Positions 1-13,400 of a stretch of 64,000 bases of DNA are shown here, one piece after another. The notes beneath the pieces are model-generated. The model did no database searches and was not told the DNA's origin. It saw only the letters and a list, made by a program, of their open reading frames with translations. Origin of the DNA: Ipomoea triloba (lineage: Eukaryota; Streptophyta; Magnoliopsida; Solanales; Convolvulaceae); the NCBI RefSeq assembly GCF_003576645.1, contig NC_044919.1:11859994-11923993 (forward strand), read 5' to 3'. Made by a program: the position numbers and the translations under genes. Numbering within the stretch: the first letter of the stretch is position 1; the number at the start of each line of letters is the position of its first letter.

Positions 1-555
1 ATCTCGCTAGCTACCTGACGGGACACTTGGATGAAGTGGTGTCACCTCATCAGATGAAGTGGTGTCACCTCTCCTCGGCCAACACTTGGATGAAGTGGTG
101 TCACCTCATCAGATGAAGTGGTGTCACCTCATCAGTGGCGCTGCTCCTCATCAAATAAAAAACTCTAGTCCCTTAGGGCCGGCACGAGATCCGATCTCGC
201 TAGCTACCTGACGGGTTAGTGTTTTCCTGGGTCAAGCCAGATGCTTGCCAACACTTGGATGAAGTGGTGTCACCTCATCAGATGAAGTGGTGTCACCTCA
301 TCAGTGGCGCTGCTCCTCATCAAATAAAAAACTCTAGTCCCTTAGGGCCGGCACGAGATCCGATCTCGCTAGCTACCTGACGGGACACTTGGATGAAGTG
401 GTGTCACCTCATCAGATGAAGTGGTGTCACCTCTCCTCGGCCAACACTTGGATGAAGTGGTGTCACCTCATCAGATGAAGTGGTGTCACCTCATCAGTGG
501 CGCTGCTCCTCATCAAATAAAAAACTCTAGTCCCTTAGGGCCGGCACGAGATCCG
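1..555. repeat. Tandem repeat, units of 193, 169 and 193 bp
   Basis: Three consecutive units start with 'atctcgctagctacctgacg' at 1, 194 and 363, and a fourth copy of this start occurs at 556. Units 1 and 3 look identical. Unit 2 lacks one sub-block and carries a private insert. Inside the units the 18-mer 'atgaagtggtgtcacctc' occurs ten times (31, 54, 90, 113, 259, 282, 393, 416, 452, 475), often 23 bp apart. Each unit ends in a 'ctctagtcccttagggcc' block. No coding potential or known family is recognised. It could be the inner repeats of a transposon or a local minisatellite. Confidence 0.85.
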
Positions 556-1250
556 ATCTCGCTAGCTAACTGACGGGAGAGTTGACCTTCGACCGAGCCT
601 ACGGCTGATCGAAGTGAACTCACACACAGAGCGACAAAAAAAAAAAAAAAAAAAAAAAAACCGTGACCTCGGCCAGCGCCGAAGTCACGGTACCGCGTGA
701 CTTCGGCGCTGGCCGAAGTCACACTTCGGCCGGGCGCCGAAGTCACACCAAAAAAAAAAAAAAAATCCAACATACAAAAATTTTCAGCACAAGTGCCAAG
801 TTGTTACTCCCTAGCTACCTCAGCCATTCTCACCAGCTAGGGAGTGGGGGGCTGGTGACAGTGTAATTGGGTACCCGACCCGGAACCGTCAAACTACTCA
901 AGACACCTCACTCCTTAGCATCAATGCGCAACGGTCCAACTCCTCAGCATTGATGGCCAACGTTCAGCTCCTCAGCATTGATGACAGACGTTCAGCTCCT
1001 CAGCATTCAACACCTCGGGTATTGATGTCCAACGGTCACTGAACTGAAAGGAATAAAGAGGCTCACAACCACATAGTGGGGGGGCTTCGGACACTTCTTA
1101 CACTTCTTACTAGACAATAGATATTACATTCACTTGTACACTGAGCACTACGCTCAATACTGTTCTCAAGTACTCAAACATTGTATTCAGATACTCAATA
1201 ATACTCAGATTACATACCCGGTAACGCATTATTACCGTCAGAATTGTAAT
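556..1250. other. Intergenic: poly(A) tracts, GC-rich palindrome, possible LTR remnant
   Basis: After the tandem repeats comes a run of 24 or more A (about 637-660), then a GC-rich inverted repeat (663-722), another A-run near 750-765, and a stretch from about 865 to 1250. In that last stretch a unit like 'gctcctcagcattgatg' recurs three times (about 940-1010), followed by 'actcaa/gtactcaa' repeats. The 865-1250 part has the look of a retrotransposon LTR, but no matching partner LTR or primer-binding site was found, so this is only a suggestion. No gene is seen. Confidence 0.4.
663..722. repeat. GC-rich near-perfect palindrome
   Basis: Left arm 663-689 and right arm 696-722 are reverse complements over 27 bp with one mismatch, separated by 6 bp. 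The centre is itself the palindrome 'cggtaccg'. A further copy of the arm core 'gcgccgaagtcac' follows at about 735-747. The block lies between two poly(A) tracts. A stable hairpin would form in single-stranded DNA or RNA. Confidence 0.85.
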
Positions 1251-2183
1251 ACAAATTTATGAAATTAATGTTTTTTTAGTCAAATAAATGAATTATTATT
1301 ATTTTTGAATACATAAATGAATTATTATTCGATAAGAATACTTTATCAGATAAAAATGCAATAATAATTTATTTATTTATATATAATAACTCATCATATA
1401 ATTGCAACAATTTATTTTAATCTCCTATTTTTGGTGCACAATTTCTTAAGCGTAGAGGTTGGGGGTGGTTAGCTTAGCTTATACTGGCATACACCTCTAT
1501 TAGGCTGGCATTGTTGCAAACCACCATCAATAATTAATGCTCAGTTAAAAAGCCATACACAACTGTTGTCTGCCAAGTACGTACTATACCAATTTTTTTT
1601 TTTTTTCCCTTTTAAATACTATTATTTTTGTAATTGCGTATTATTGGAGTAATACTTTGTAGGCCCCACTGGGTAGGAGAATGATGAATGAGTATTATTA
1701 TTATTTTTAATTAAACCTTTTGCTCCGTGTGATTTTGTTTAATCAATTTATTATAAATTTTATTAATTTATAAGTATATATAATAAATATAAGAATTGTA
1801 ATACATATTAATAACACATCATTTAATTAATAATAGTGAATTTGAAAACTTGAAAAATAATTTTTTTTTGTAAAATAACTTATTTTTTTAAAAAATACTT
1901 CATTCTCTGGTATTTCGCTTAAAATTATAAAATAATTCTTTTTGACTAAAAGTAAGAAACTGCATTTTTCTATATGTTTTTAAATGAATATAAGCATATT
2001 ACACAGTTATTTCTTATAAAATGTTAATTTTAATAGTAGTGATAATCATTATTATTACTTTAAAAAGTTTAAATTTTGTGTCCTTGCAATTAATTATATT
2101 ATGGTTTTATTTATATTAAAATAATTTACTAATTATTATTTACACAAATAATAATATTTCGAATACTTATCTATACTTCTATA
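1251..2183. other. AT-rich intergenic region
   Basis: Very AT-rich sequence with poly(T) runs and no open frame of interest. No gene, RNA or structured repeat is seen. Confidence 0.6.
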
Positions 2184-3134
2184 TCTATACTACTATTAAT
2201 AAAAATAAAATCATCCTTTGTAAAATTTCCTCCCAAACAATAGTAAAGATAAAATGGAAAAGAAAATTGATTTTACTAATTGATTGAAAATATGAAAAAG
2301 ATCATAATAGAAAAGGAAACGGAAATTAGGCAAATTGGAAAAGTAAAAGGATATTACTAATTAAATGAAAATTGATTGAAAATTATTTAAAAACTTAAAA
2401 AAAATAATTACACTTTCCTTTTGAAAACTTTAAGTTATTTAAACTTTAAAAAATTAATTAAACATGGGTTGTTATATTTTTTATAATAATTACAATTAAT
2501 TCATTCAAATATGGAGGAGGAAGAAAAACTAAATGCGATACGGTGAAAATGTCTAATAATTATAATTAAGGTATAAAAGTATAATTGCACATATATTAGT
2601 GTAATCGACTAATAATAATTGTCTAATAATTATTATGGTAATTAAGCTAAACATTGGTCATATTACATAATATAATATAATTAAATTATTTCTCATTTTT
2701 CTCATATTTATTTTAGTAATAATATAATTACATAAGTCATATTACATATCGATATTTTATGATAATTGTAAACAAACAAGTCATATATTATTCAATTAAT
2801 TGTGTAGTACTTTTGCACTAATCTTATAATCAAATAAATGTATAAGTTCAATATTAGAATTTTTTATAATTTCATCTTTATTTTTAATATCTAAATATAT
2901 AATAAAAAATAAATTGCGCTATATAATATTTGATGTCATCGCACAGATAATTGGACAATTATTTGCTCTAATTCAAACTAGGAAAACATCATAAAACATA
3001 ATCAATCCAACTAATTACATTAATTGCGCTATATATTATTCGATGTTACAATTTATATAATTATATATCGATCTAAATATTCTTAAAATATTATAACAAA
3101 TCCATTCCGTGCAACGCACGGGCAAAAATACTAG
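2184..3134 (+). mobile_element. Non-autonomous Helitron
   Basis: The 5' end begins TCTATACTACTATTAATAAA and the 3' end is CTAG (3131-3134), preceded by a short hairpin with arms 'ccgtgc' and 'gcacgg' (3107-3112 and 3116-3121, 3-nt loop) and an A-rich spacer. The element sits between an A (2183) and a T (3135). TC start, CTRR end, subterminal hairpin and A^T target are the classic Helitron marks. At 951 bp it has no Rep/helicase, so it would move in trans. The interior is AT-rich and non-coding. Confidence 0.85.
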
Positions 3135-3313
3135 TTTTGATTAATGGGAAGCTCCTTTTATCTCCCTACACTCTTTGTACTTACTTCTTTTAAGTTATAT
3201 TACCTGTAAGTTTATCAAGTTGATAAGCCAACAAACACAATTATGTGTAACATATTCGTATTATCTTGGCTTCTTAGAAAACGTTGCTAAGTAGTTAATT
3301 GGCAATTTATATC

Positions 3314-4166
3314 GTGGACCATGGTGCACAATGCATTGTTGCATTGTGCACCCCGTACCAAAATGTTAAGAGATGCGTTCTGTGTATTTTAGGCAATTAT
3401 TTTGTGTATTCTATACAACCGTTCTGTATATTCATGTTAGTAACATAGGTTGTGATGTATTTGTGCATTCGAATGTTTAGGATGATGAATTTTATGTATT
3501 TTGTGTCAATATTTTGTGTATTCTAGGCAACCGTTCTGTGTATTCAAGTTATTAACACAAGTTGTGATGTGTTTGTGCATTCGAATGTTAGGAGGAGGAG
3601 TTCTGTGTATTTTGTGTCAAATATTATGTGTATTCTAGGCAAACGTTCTGTGTATTCATTTTAGTAACATTCGAATGTTAGGAGGATAAGTTCTGTGTAT
3701 TTTGTGTCAATATTCTGTGTATTTTAGGCAAACGTTCTGTGTATTCTAGGCAACCATTATGTGTATTCATGTTAGTAACATTCGAATGTTAGGAGGATGA
3801 GTTCTGTGTATTTTGTGTCAATCGTTTTGTGTATTCTAAGCAATCGTTCTGTGTATTCATGTTAGTAACACAGGTTGTGATGTGTTTGTGCATTCGAATG
3901 TTAGGATACACATAATATAAGCCCAAGCATTATTTCTTATGTTCCATGTTTTTCAAATTTCACAATGTTTAAATATTCACATTTTGTCGTGTGTGTTTTT
4001 GTGATCTAATGACTTGTGTGTGTTTTTTGTTCTTGCTTCTTCGTCGCTGTTTTTGTTGTTGTTCAAATTACAACTATATTTTAAATATTTTTTTTAAAAA
4101 ACTTGTAAAATCCATAACAATATGCGCGACTAATTTCGGACCAGGGTCCACAATGCATCGTGGACC
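3314..4166. mobile_element. TIR element with 'tgtgtattc' tandem repeats
   Basis: Imperfect inverted ends face each other: 'tggaccatggtgcacaatgc' on the left and its diverged reverse complement near 4138-4166. The interior (about 3370-3910) is a diverged tandem array of phrases such as 'ttctgtgtattctaggcaa', 'ttagtaacacaggttgtgat' and 'gtgcattcgaatgttaggag'. The same phrases occur in reverse orientation in the element at 19555-20271, so the two belong to one family. No transposase is present. Target-site duplication is not clear. Confidence 0.6.
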
Positions 4167-4402
4167 CGAGTAACGTTCCTGGTTAATTGGAGCAGATTTA
4201 AGCCCATATTCAATTTGGACCTTGGAGAAGGGGGCAATAATGTGATACGAGAACCCGCTCGCATAGCCGCGCTGCTAAATGGTTCGGGTCAAACCAATAC
4301 AGGTCCTGGGGTTGCCTCGTCAGCCTCGAAGGTTTCATACTCCATCATACAACCCGTTAAATCCCAAACCGGTGAAGAGTTTGCTTTGCAGTTTGCTCAT
4401 CA

Positions 4403-7400
4403 ATGGCGCCTAAAGTTCTCATGGTCAGAGAATCGTCCTCCCCCTCCCTTTTTCCCTTTTCAAATATTTTTGCTCATTTTCTGCATATTTTTACGCCTTT
4501 TGAGCTTTCAGGTGGCAGAAAAGCCCAGCATTGCTCTGTCGATTGCATCTGTACTCTCTGGCGGCCAAGTATCCATACCCTTACTTTTCTTAGTTGGTTT
4601 ATTATTATTATTTTTTTTAAAGATTTCTTAGTTGGTTTATTAAGTCCTGATGTTTCTTTTTCGTGGCACTAAATGTGGGGAAGAAGAGATTGAAAATACT
4701 AAAAATAGATTAAAAAAATGTTTCATTGGGTTCTCTGGGCATTAATTGGGAAGTACTGAAGTAGTCAAAAATCATAAATCAGAAGATTTTATGGGCAAAG
4801 TTAATCAATTGTTGTGGTCGTATGCTTGAAAATAATCACAACTCAGCTCAACGAAGCATTGATCTGCGGATTCTATTTCATAGTTTATTTCTCTTTAATG
4901 CTAATTTAGTCATTACTGCTCAAAGCTAAAAAAAAGGAAGAGAACTTGAGGTAATCGAGGGAGGGCTTGATAGAATGTTGCATTGTAGCCTGCATTTTCC
5001 TCTTAATTGGAGAATGCTGTAGGCCTGTAGCTAGGTTTCTGACCATTCATTAAAAACTGACCTGGGAAAGTTTTTTCTTGAATTTTTTTTCCCCACAAAT
5101 TTTAAATGAGATTTGAATATTTGTGTATATCATTACTATTAGATGACAAAGCAATGCCCTTCTCTCAGTTAGTTATGGATACTACATAGAATAGGCAGAT
5201 GGAGTTTTTTTTTTTTTTTTTTTTTAAATAATAATAATTTTAATGGAGAATTTTGACGGGCAGACATAATTTCCAGAAGAAAATTCTACGGCCTTTCCCC
5301 AACTTGAATGACACTTTGACTAAGCATGGATTTTAAGAGTTTAGTATTGATTTATTTACTTATTTATTTTTGAAATTATTTGAGTTGATATATCATAATA
5401 AATAATAATAAAGTACTCTGTAACTAGTGGAATATTTTGACATATAATCTGTAAGGAAAACATCATTTCGAGGTTAAAGTAGTCTTTCTTAGAAACAAAT
5501 TGAATTCTTGGAGATTGTAATCTTTACATTTAGATAAAGGGCCCATTAATTTCAGGACACTCCAGAATAAAACATTAAAAAGTGGATCATTTGAAATATG
5601 ACAAAGGGAGTACTATACTTAGGACTCATGGCTATAAGTAGGGGTAAGATCTAGGAAATGTATTAATATTTCTACTGTAAACAGTGAAAGCACAGTAAAT
5701 CCAGAGTTAGGCCTTAATCTTGCATGCCCTGGTTTCTTATTTTTTCGGTATAAGTTCATTCTTGCTGAATTCTATGAGCATGTTTCTAATTTAAAATTTT
5801 GTCCATGAAATGAATTAATTGCACTTCTTGTCTTTCTATCATTCTTAGCTTTCTTCAATTTGCTTGAGCTGAAATCTTTTAAAAATGGCATTGCTTCACA
5901 TATTGCATATTTGGTGCAGATGTCAACACGGAGGGGTAGTACTGATGTGCATGAGTTTGATGGAATGTTTCTTGGATCTCGTGCTCAGTTTAGAGTGACT
6001 TCGGTGATTGGTCATGTGTTCAGGTTTGCAATTATTTCAAATCATGATAATTACATTCAATAGTATTTGCTTGCTTCAGTGATATACTTGCTCCCTATAT
6101 CTCCTTAGTTCATTTTATTTTAGTTTTACATGCAACATGGATGGTTCTATCATATGAGTGAGCAAATTTAATTTTAAGTTTTCTGTTTTTGACAATTCAG
6201 TGTAGATTTTCCAGCATCATATCAAGATTGGGCATCTACAGACCCTTTGAGTCTTTTCCAGGCACCAATTCGTAAGGCAGAGACGAATCCAAAGGTAGGG
6301 AGTTCTCTTTGTTTGTCTGATGCAGTAGTAGTAACAAGAAGAGAAATTTTTAGTCAATGGCATTTATGTTGGAGAAAGTGGTGGGAAAATATTACACTAG
6401 TAGGTCAAAATTTTGTCCACAAAGAAGCAGGAAGTTGAAGAGACTGATGGTTTCTTAGCTTATGGTAAATTGTATTGGGACAAGTTGTTTAGGGTTTCAA
6501 TATTTGGTGGAAATAAAAAGAACCCTTTCTTGTTCTCACTCCTAGAAGCCTTAAATCCCTAATGCATCAGACACTTGAGAAGAAATCCATTTCACAATTC
6601 AGTAGTAAGTTTCTTTGAAAATTCTTTATTACTAAACTCTGAGAAATTAAAACTATTACAAACAGATATTTGTGGATTCTGAAATGCCTGATGACCCTGA
6701 TTCATAGAAGAAGCTCCAATGAGACTAGCTGACCTTTTTGTGTGCATTTCAAACTCAGTTAACATATTTCCACCATTACTTAACCTTGACATGTAAATAA
6801 TGTTTTAAATGATAGAAATTCAGCATCAACAAGTGTTCCATAAAATGAAGGGAATTACAATCGAGCATAACACCACCCTTTTTTTGTCCATAAAGGGATG
6901 GTAAATTCCTAGAATTTCTGAAATTACAAAAATGCTCATGATTTCTAGAAACTGAATAAATACTCTTGACAGCAAACTTGCTTTCCTTTTACTGTTCAAT
7001 GTTTTGCTTTACTGTCCATTCTGGTTTTGTTCTTACTTTTCCATCCATTATCTTGCTTGCTCTAATATAATCGAATTTATTCCACTTCTGGTTGCTTGAC
7101 TATAGTGACATTTCCACTTCTGGCCTTCAATTTTGATTTGTTCCACTTTTAGTCTTCCATTTATAAAAACATTTCACTTTTAGTCCTAAGTACTCAAAAT
7201 GCCCTCACTTTGTGAAAATTTTACCAAACCTCAGCTTACTAGTAATACTAAATTTAAGGGGATTTTGAGCTAAAAGTGGAACATTTTTTTAAAAATCAAC
7301 GACTAAATGCTAAGCATATCAAAGCTGAAGGCCAGAAGTAAAAATGCCATCAAATTCGAGAGATCAAGTGTAGAATAAACTTAGCAAAATCTTTACAACA

Positions 7401-10400
7401 GTAAAAGCATTAAAATGGGATATTTTCTAGCTCATCAACATAAAATGGTTGTTTGCTATAAGTTGCACCAACTGTCTTGGTTTCCTAATATATTAATAAG
7501 AATTTGAACTTCATGTAAGTATGTAACTGCTGAAATTTGTTTTGCGTGTGTGTGAGTTGTATGGTATTTTTTTGAGCTGCATTTTAATCAATATATTAAA
7601 GTGAAATATGTTTTGCAACACAAGTTTATTTTCATTTACACTCTCACTAACTAGGTCAGAGCTAGAAATGCTTAAAAACCTACACCCTCAGCAAATTATG
7701 GTTAACTATTAACGAATTGCTGATTTGTTTTCCAAAAGAAAAGAGAAATGGTTAAGCAAATTAGTAAATTACAGAAAGTCTCTTACTTCATAATCTGTTT
7801 CACCATCATATTGCCCCCTCTTGTTTACTTTTCCTTTTGTCTCTTATGTTGGGTTCATTGAATTTAGTAGTGAGAAGGGTAACTCCATGCCCTTATACTC
7901 CAGCTTTTACCGTAGCTTTTGGTAGGTATCTGTATCCATTAAGAATTTATTGGAACCCATTCACTGGCACTCCAGCATGATGAAGCTGAAAACAGGTCTC
8001 TCTATCTCAGAAAGCTACCTCCAATTAATGAATGGTTCAGCAACTTAGTTTATAACCGGTGAACAAACTCTATTTTTTAAAGAGATTGTCTGTGTATGTC
8101 TCCTTTAAAGTTTTAACATATATCATTGGGAGTTTGTTATTTATTTTAGCTTGTATGATAGTCATTTTGAAGAAGCAGATAAAATGTAAATTGTATCTAT
8201 CTGTTGTTTAGATTGATAGAGTTGGCCATCTAACCTCCTGGAAATAAGGCTCACATTTGTAGGCATATAAGCCAAGAAGCTCGTGGTTGTGGACATCTAG
8301 TGTTGTGGTTGGACTGTGATCGTGAAGGAGAAAATATATGCTTTGAAGGTATCCCTCTCAATGAGATTGTTATAATATATAATACCTGAAACTACTTATA
8401 TATGTATGTGTGCGTGTGTACGTATACATATAGTACCTGAAACTTGCCTACGACACATTTTCAATAAAATTTTTAGAGTCTCAGGACTACAAACAAAATG
8501 TGCAAAACCAGTCTTAAAGAGAGCTAGTCAGTAGTCAGCTAGGTGCCTAGGTAGGTGGCACTATACTTGCAAAAAAGAAAATGCTCAAATCAAGGCTGAG
8601 TTACCTGACTCTTCAGTTTCTTTATTCTTCCCATTGATACACGAACTCTTTCCCTATTTCAATTTCTCTGCTTTACTTTTCAGTTAAACTCCAAGCCTTT
8701 CACAAGGATTCAAATACCATTTTGTCAAGAGAAGTTTCAATCAAATTCAAAGATCAATCTACGTTTTGCCAAAATAATATTCCCTAGAACTAAGTTAACA
8801 TTTACATTCTGTATCAATACTTAAGACAAGCATGATGGGTGTTGTTCTTAATAGCAAGGAAAGAGGCCAAGATCTATAGTTTAATTGCTTGACATGCTTT
8901 AAACATGATTGCTGATGGTTTAGAGAGCACAATGTTTCACTCTGTATTATTTACAGCTTTTTAAAGTGGGACTGGGATCAATGGATTTGTCTTAGGAATC
9001 TAGAGAGTTTCCTTTATTGAGCTAGTTATATTGATTATGTTGCTTGTTTATTGTTAATCATATTTTTTCTTTAAACCAGTTTTTAGATTACATGATTATT
9101 AGAATTCTTAGAATTTCAATTGTGTATAAATGGAGAGCCTCCATCTGATGATGTGAACTTCTGGGAATAGGGAACAGCATGTGTGAAAGTGATACAGTAT
9201 TTGATCTTTCCAAAGGAATGAAGGATTATTAATTTATTTCTTTTTAAAATTTTGATTTTTCCATCAAATCTCTTATCAGTTTGTTTTTCACTCATTTGTG
9301 GTATACTTTTGCAGTTTTTGTTCTTATTGACATTATGTGCTTTTCTATCATTTTTGTTGAGCTTTGTCCCCACTACTTGCTATTCATTTTAGTTTTGGTA
9401 TTTTAGTCATATATGGGGCATTAGTTTAAATCTTGTTTCTTTCTTTCCTCATTCCTCTATCTCTCTTTTAAAATTTTCCTTCTTATTTCTTTTCTCCCTT
9501 ACACATCAATGAATGTTGCTAATTATGTATTAAGTAAATCAACCATGCTTCACCACCAACCCCAAACTATATTAGATCAAGGCTTAGTTGACCTGAGCTG
9601 AGTGCCTGAGTTATGCAGCCATGTTCCATAGAAAATTACACATAGGATGGGACAATCTGACTGTGCTGTTCGGAGAACAGCAAATCCAAGAGACAGAACA
9701 TATGTAGGATATTTGAGCTAGTTTATGGGCCAAGGTAAAGATGTGAATTGTCTATTAATTCTTGCAAGTTGGGGTCTTCTGCAATTTTTTCTCCTGGTTT
9801 AGTTTATTAATGCCAGAAAGTGCTTGCTTTACTTCAGAGTAGACACACTTTTGGTTTGTAGATCCAAGAAGAAAGTTAGGAAGGAGACTCCTGATGTGCT
9901 TGATTTTGGAGAAATGGAACCAACACATTTTTGGAGTAGGATTTCATATAACATATTGATGCTTCCTCAATTCCTTATTTCTTAAGCCTTTTAAGTTCAT
10001 GAGTGTTAAGAGTCCACATTGATAAAATAAGAGAAAATATATGGGTTTATGAGGCCATGGATTAGACTAGCTAATTGGTTGGATTCAATCTTTTAGTGTG
10101 GTTTGGCCCATGTGCATTATAGCCCAATTGAGTGACCCTAGCCCAATCTTAAATTATAACAATGAGCACAATATTGTTTCACTCTTTTTTTAGAATTTCC
10201 TTGGTGCTGTTACTGACACACAACGAAAAGTATAGGACCTCTATAAAACCCTAAGAAGTTGGGTCTAAAGTTGCAGTTAATCCTTATTTGTTAATTTCTC
10301 ACTTATCCATATATGATATTTACATTTGGAATTGCAACTTTGCAGTCAATTTTAGAGCACATATATGATATGCCCATTCTCAACTGTATTGAGTTAGCAA

Positions 10401-13400
10401 AGTTGCTAGGCTGATGCATTATAAGTATTTGATTTAAACTGCTACTTAAAGTCTTTCTTGGAGCTCTTGTTTGATGTTTTCTTTGTTCTGCTTTTACTAT
10501 TATTTGTTTCAGTAATTGAATGCACTGGATTTCCATGGAATGATGCGAAAAGAGTTTACCGAGCTCGATTCTCTTCTGTTACTGAAAAGGATATTCTGAA
10601 GGCCATGAATAACCTTGTTCTGCCTAACAGAGATGAGGCATTGTCTGTAGATGCACGTCAGGAGATTGATCTGAAAGTTGGAGTTGCATTTACACGTTTC
10701 CAGACCAGCTATTTCAATGGGAAATATGGCAATCTTGATGCAAGAGTTATCTCGTAGGTCCTATATATGTGTGTGTATTAATCTTCAATTGCCATTTGCA
10801 TCCTGCTCCATAAGGAGATATAGTTTCCATAACTACTGTTATGATATCATTCCTCTGTGTTCAGCTATGGGCCCTGTCAAACTCCTACCCTTGGATTTTG
10901 TGTAGAACGCTACCTGCAAATTACAACATTCAAGCCGGAGAAGTTTTGGATGGTGCATCCATATATAATGTATAAGGGATATGAACTTAAATTAGGATGG
11001 GAACGCAACAGGTTGTTTGATGCAGACGTGAGTTCATTTAATCAAATTTCTTATAGAATTGAATCCATTGAACCTATGTTTCCTATCCATGTGTATATGC
11101 AAACCTTGTCCTACTATCACAGGTTGCTATGATGTTTCGGGATGTAATAAAAGAAGGTGGAATCATGAAAGTTGTTCGTATATCTGAAAATCATGAGTCC
11201 AAAGCTCGCCCTTCTGGTCTGAACACAGTTAATCTTTTAAAGGTCAGAGCTTGAAGGTTTCCAACTGTTTTATTTATTTATTTATTTATTTTTTGACTGA
11301 GATTTTCAACAATTTATGGTCAGATAAACACAGTACGTGCATAAACACATAAATTGATTATGATGATCTCTTTACAATTTCAGGTTGCTTCAAGTGCATT
11401 AGGCTTTGGCCCGCATTTGGCTATGCAATTAGCTGAGCGTCTATATACACAAGGTTTCATCAGGTTTTTCCTACTTATCAGTCTGCTATCATATTATTAT
11501 TGTTGTTATTGCTATTATTATTGTTATTGCTGTTGTTATTATTATTAATAATAATAACCATGATTATTGTAGATGGATGTAACATTTTAGTTGAAAATAT
11601 GTTCTTCTAGATGGGCAATAATAATACTCCACAATTATAATTACATATGTTTGACTGTTTCAGTTAAGCAATTCCTAAGTTTAGACTAAGATTTGAACCC
11701 ATTATGTGTAATTGCGTATTAAGAACAATGGTTTTAGTGGGAAGTGAAGCACTAGTCGGTCTGGTTTACATAAGAAGAAAACCAATAGTTAGTTATGCAC
11801 AACACCAAGAGGTTATGGTAAAACAAATAGAAGGAAAAAGAAAATAAATGCAGAGAAGGTTATGTGTCTTGTGTAATAAGCCAGTCATTTTGCACGATTG
11901 ATTGCCCTTCAACTTAGTAAATAACTAAATAATGAAAATAAATGATAAAACTATTTGAAATATAGACTGATCTTCATCTCATCAAAAAGTTATAAATTCT
12001 TTGTACTTTTAGTAGTAATCTGTTTTGAAAAGGGATTCAAAATTAAATTTTGTCAATAATTATTGGTATCCAGTAAGAATTAATGGACCCCAATCAGCAG
12101 CCGTCCAGCACGATAAAGTGGATAACATATTAAGATGCTTCCCCATCCCCACACCTGTCCCCAAAAAAACTACCTCCAAAGAATGAATAGCTCAAAAACT
12201 TAGTTTTAACTGAAGAGTATCATTTCAAATAAAAAAAAAAAAAACCTGGAGAGTAGGTTTTTTTTTTTTTTTTAAATATTTTTTTCCAAGAGAATGTCAG
12301 AGCATGTCTCCTTTAAACATATTTCATTGAGAAATTTACTACCCATGTAAACAAACAATTCGTACTGGAATTTACTACCCACACAGACCTACAATTCTAA
12401 CTGCTGCATTAGAATAATAGACAAAAACATGTGATTATATGAGTCTTTGTTGAATTTACTAGCCAGTGCTTCTAAATCTTATCGGTTTTTTTCCTTCCTC
12501 TTCCAGCTATCCACGCACAGAAAGCACAGCTTATCCTTCTTCTTTTGACTTTAGAGGCACACTTGGGGCAATGGGACATAATCCTGTTTTTGGTGATTAT
12601 GCACAGAAACTGTTATCTGAAGGTTATCTTAAGCCACGGGCAGGAACTGATGTAGGCGATCATCCTCCAATTACACCAATGCGTTCAGCTGCCGAAGATA
12701 CTTTGGGGAATGATGCTTGGAAGCTCTACCAGTATATTTGTCAGCATTTTCTTGCAACTCTATCTCCAGATTGTAAGTATAAAAGGTAATAGCTCTTAGC
12801 TTGGAAGTTCTATCAGTATAATTGTCACAGTAGTGTACCCTTCCTCTACATATGAACCATAGCTCTTAGCTTGTACCTTGTGGTGGACTGGTGGTGCCTA
12901 TGAATTTCTATAAAATTGGACAGTTCAGTCAATTCTATATTGATATTGGGTACTGCAACATTATGTATGCCAAAATGATGCCACAAATCTTTAATTCTTC
13001 AATATATTCAAGTTATATTCAATACTAAGTATTTGCCTTGATTTATGCTCTCTTAGTCTTGGTTTATTCTTTAATAGCTAATGCCTTGATGGTGGGTGGT
13101 GACTCTATGCCTCCTTTTGGACTTCCAATTCATGATATTTTGCACTTCTATACCATAAAATTGAATTCACTTCCTCACATTACTGAATTTCAAATATGAC
13201 TTGCTTAGATGTGCTTTATTTAGAAGCTAATATTCTATACTTTGATATTCACATGCTATAACTAATGCCGCCTGCCTGCCAATTTGTATTGTACTAAATT
13301 TTGTTGCAATTTGGAAATAATGTGTAAGGCTTATTTGCTGTTACAGGATAAAAATTGACTTTGAATGCTGTGGAGAGTTCTTTCATTGCATTGGGCAGCT

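Noticed and set aside
1..555. CRISPR-like repeat/spacer pattern
   Set aside because: This is a plant genome. The spacing is irregular and the spacers are themselves repeated, so it is a minisatellite.
3991..4173. 60-aa frame with Cys/Leu-rich start
   Set aside because: It lies within the right end of a TIR element. No similarity or codon signal.
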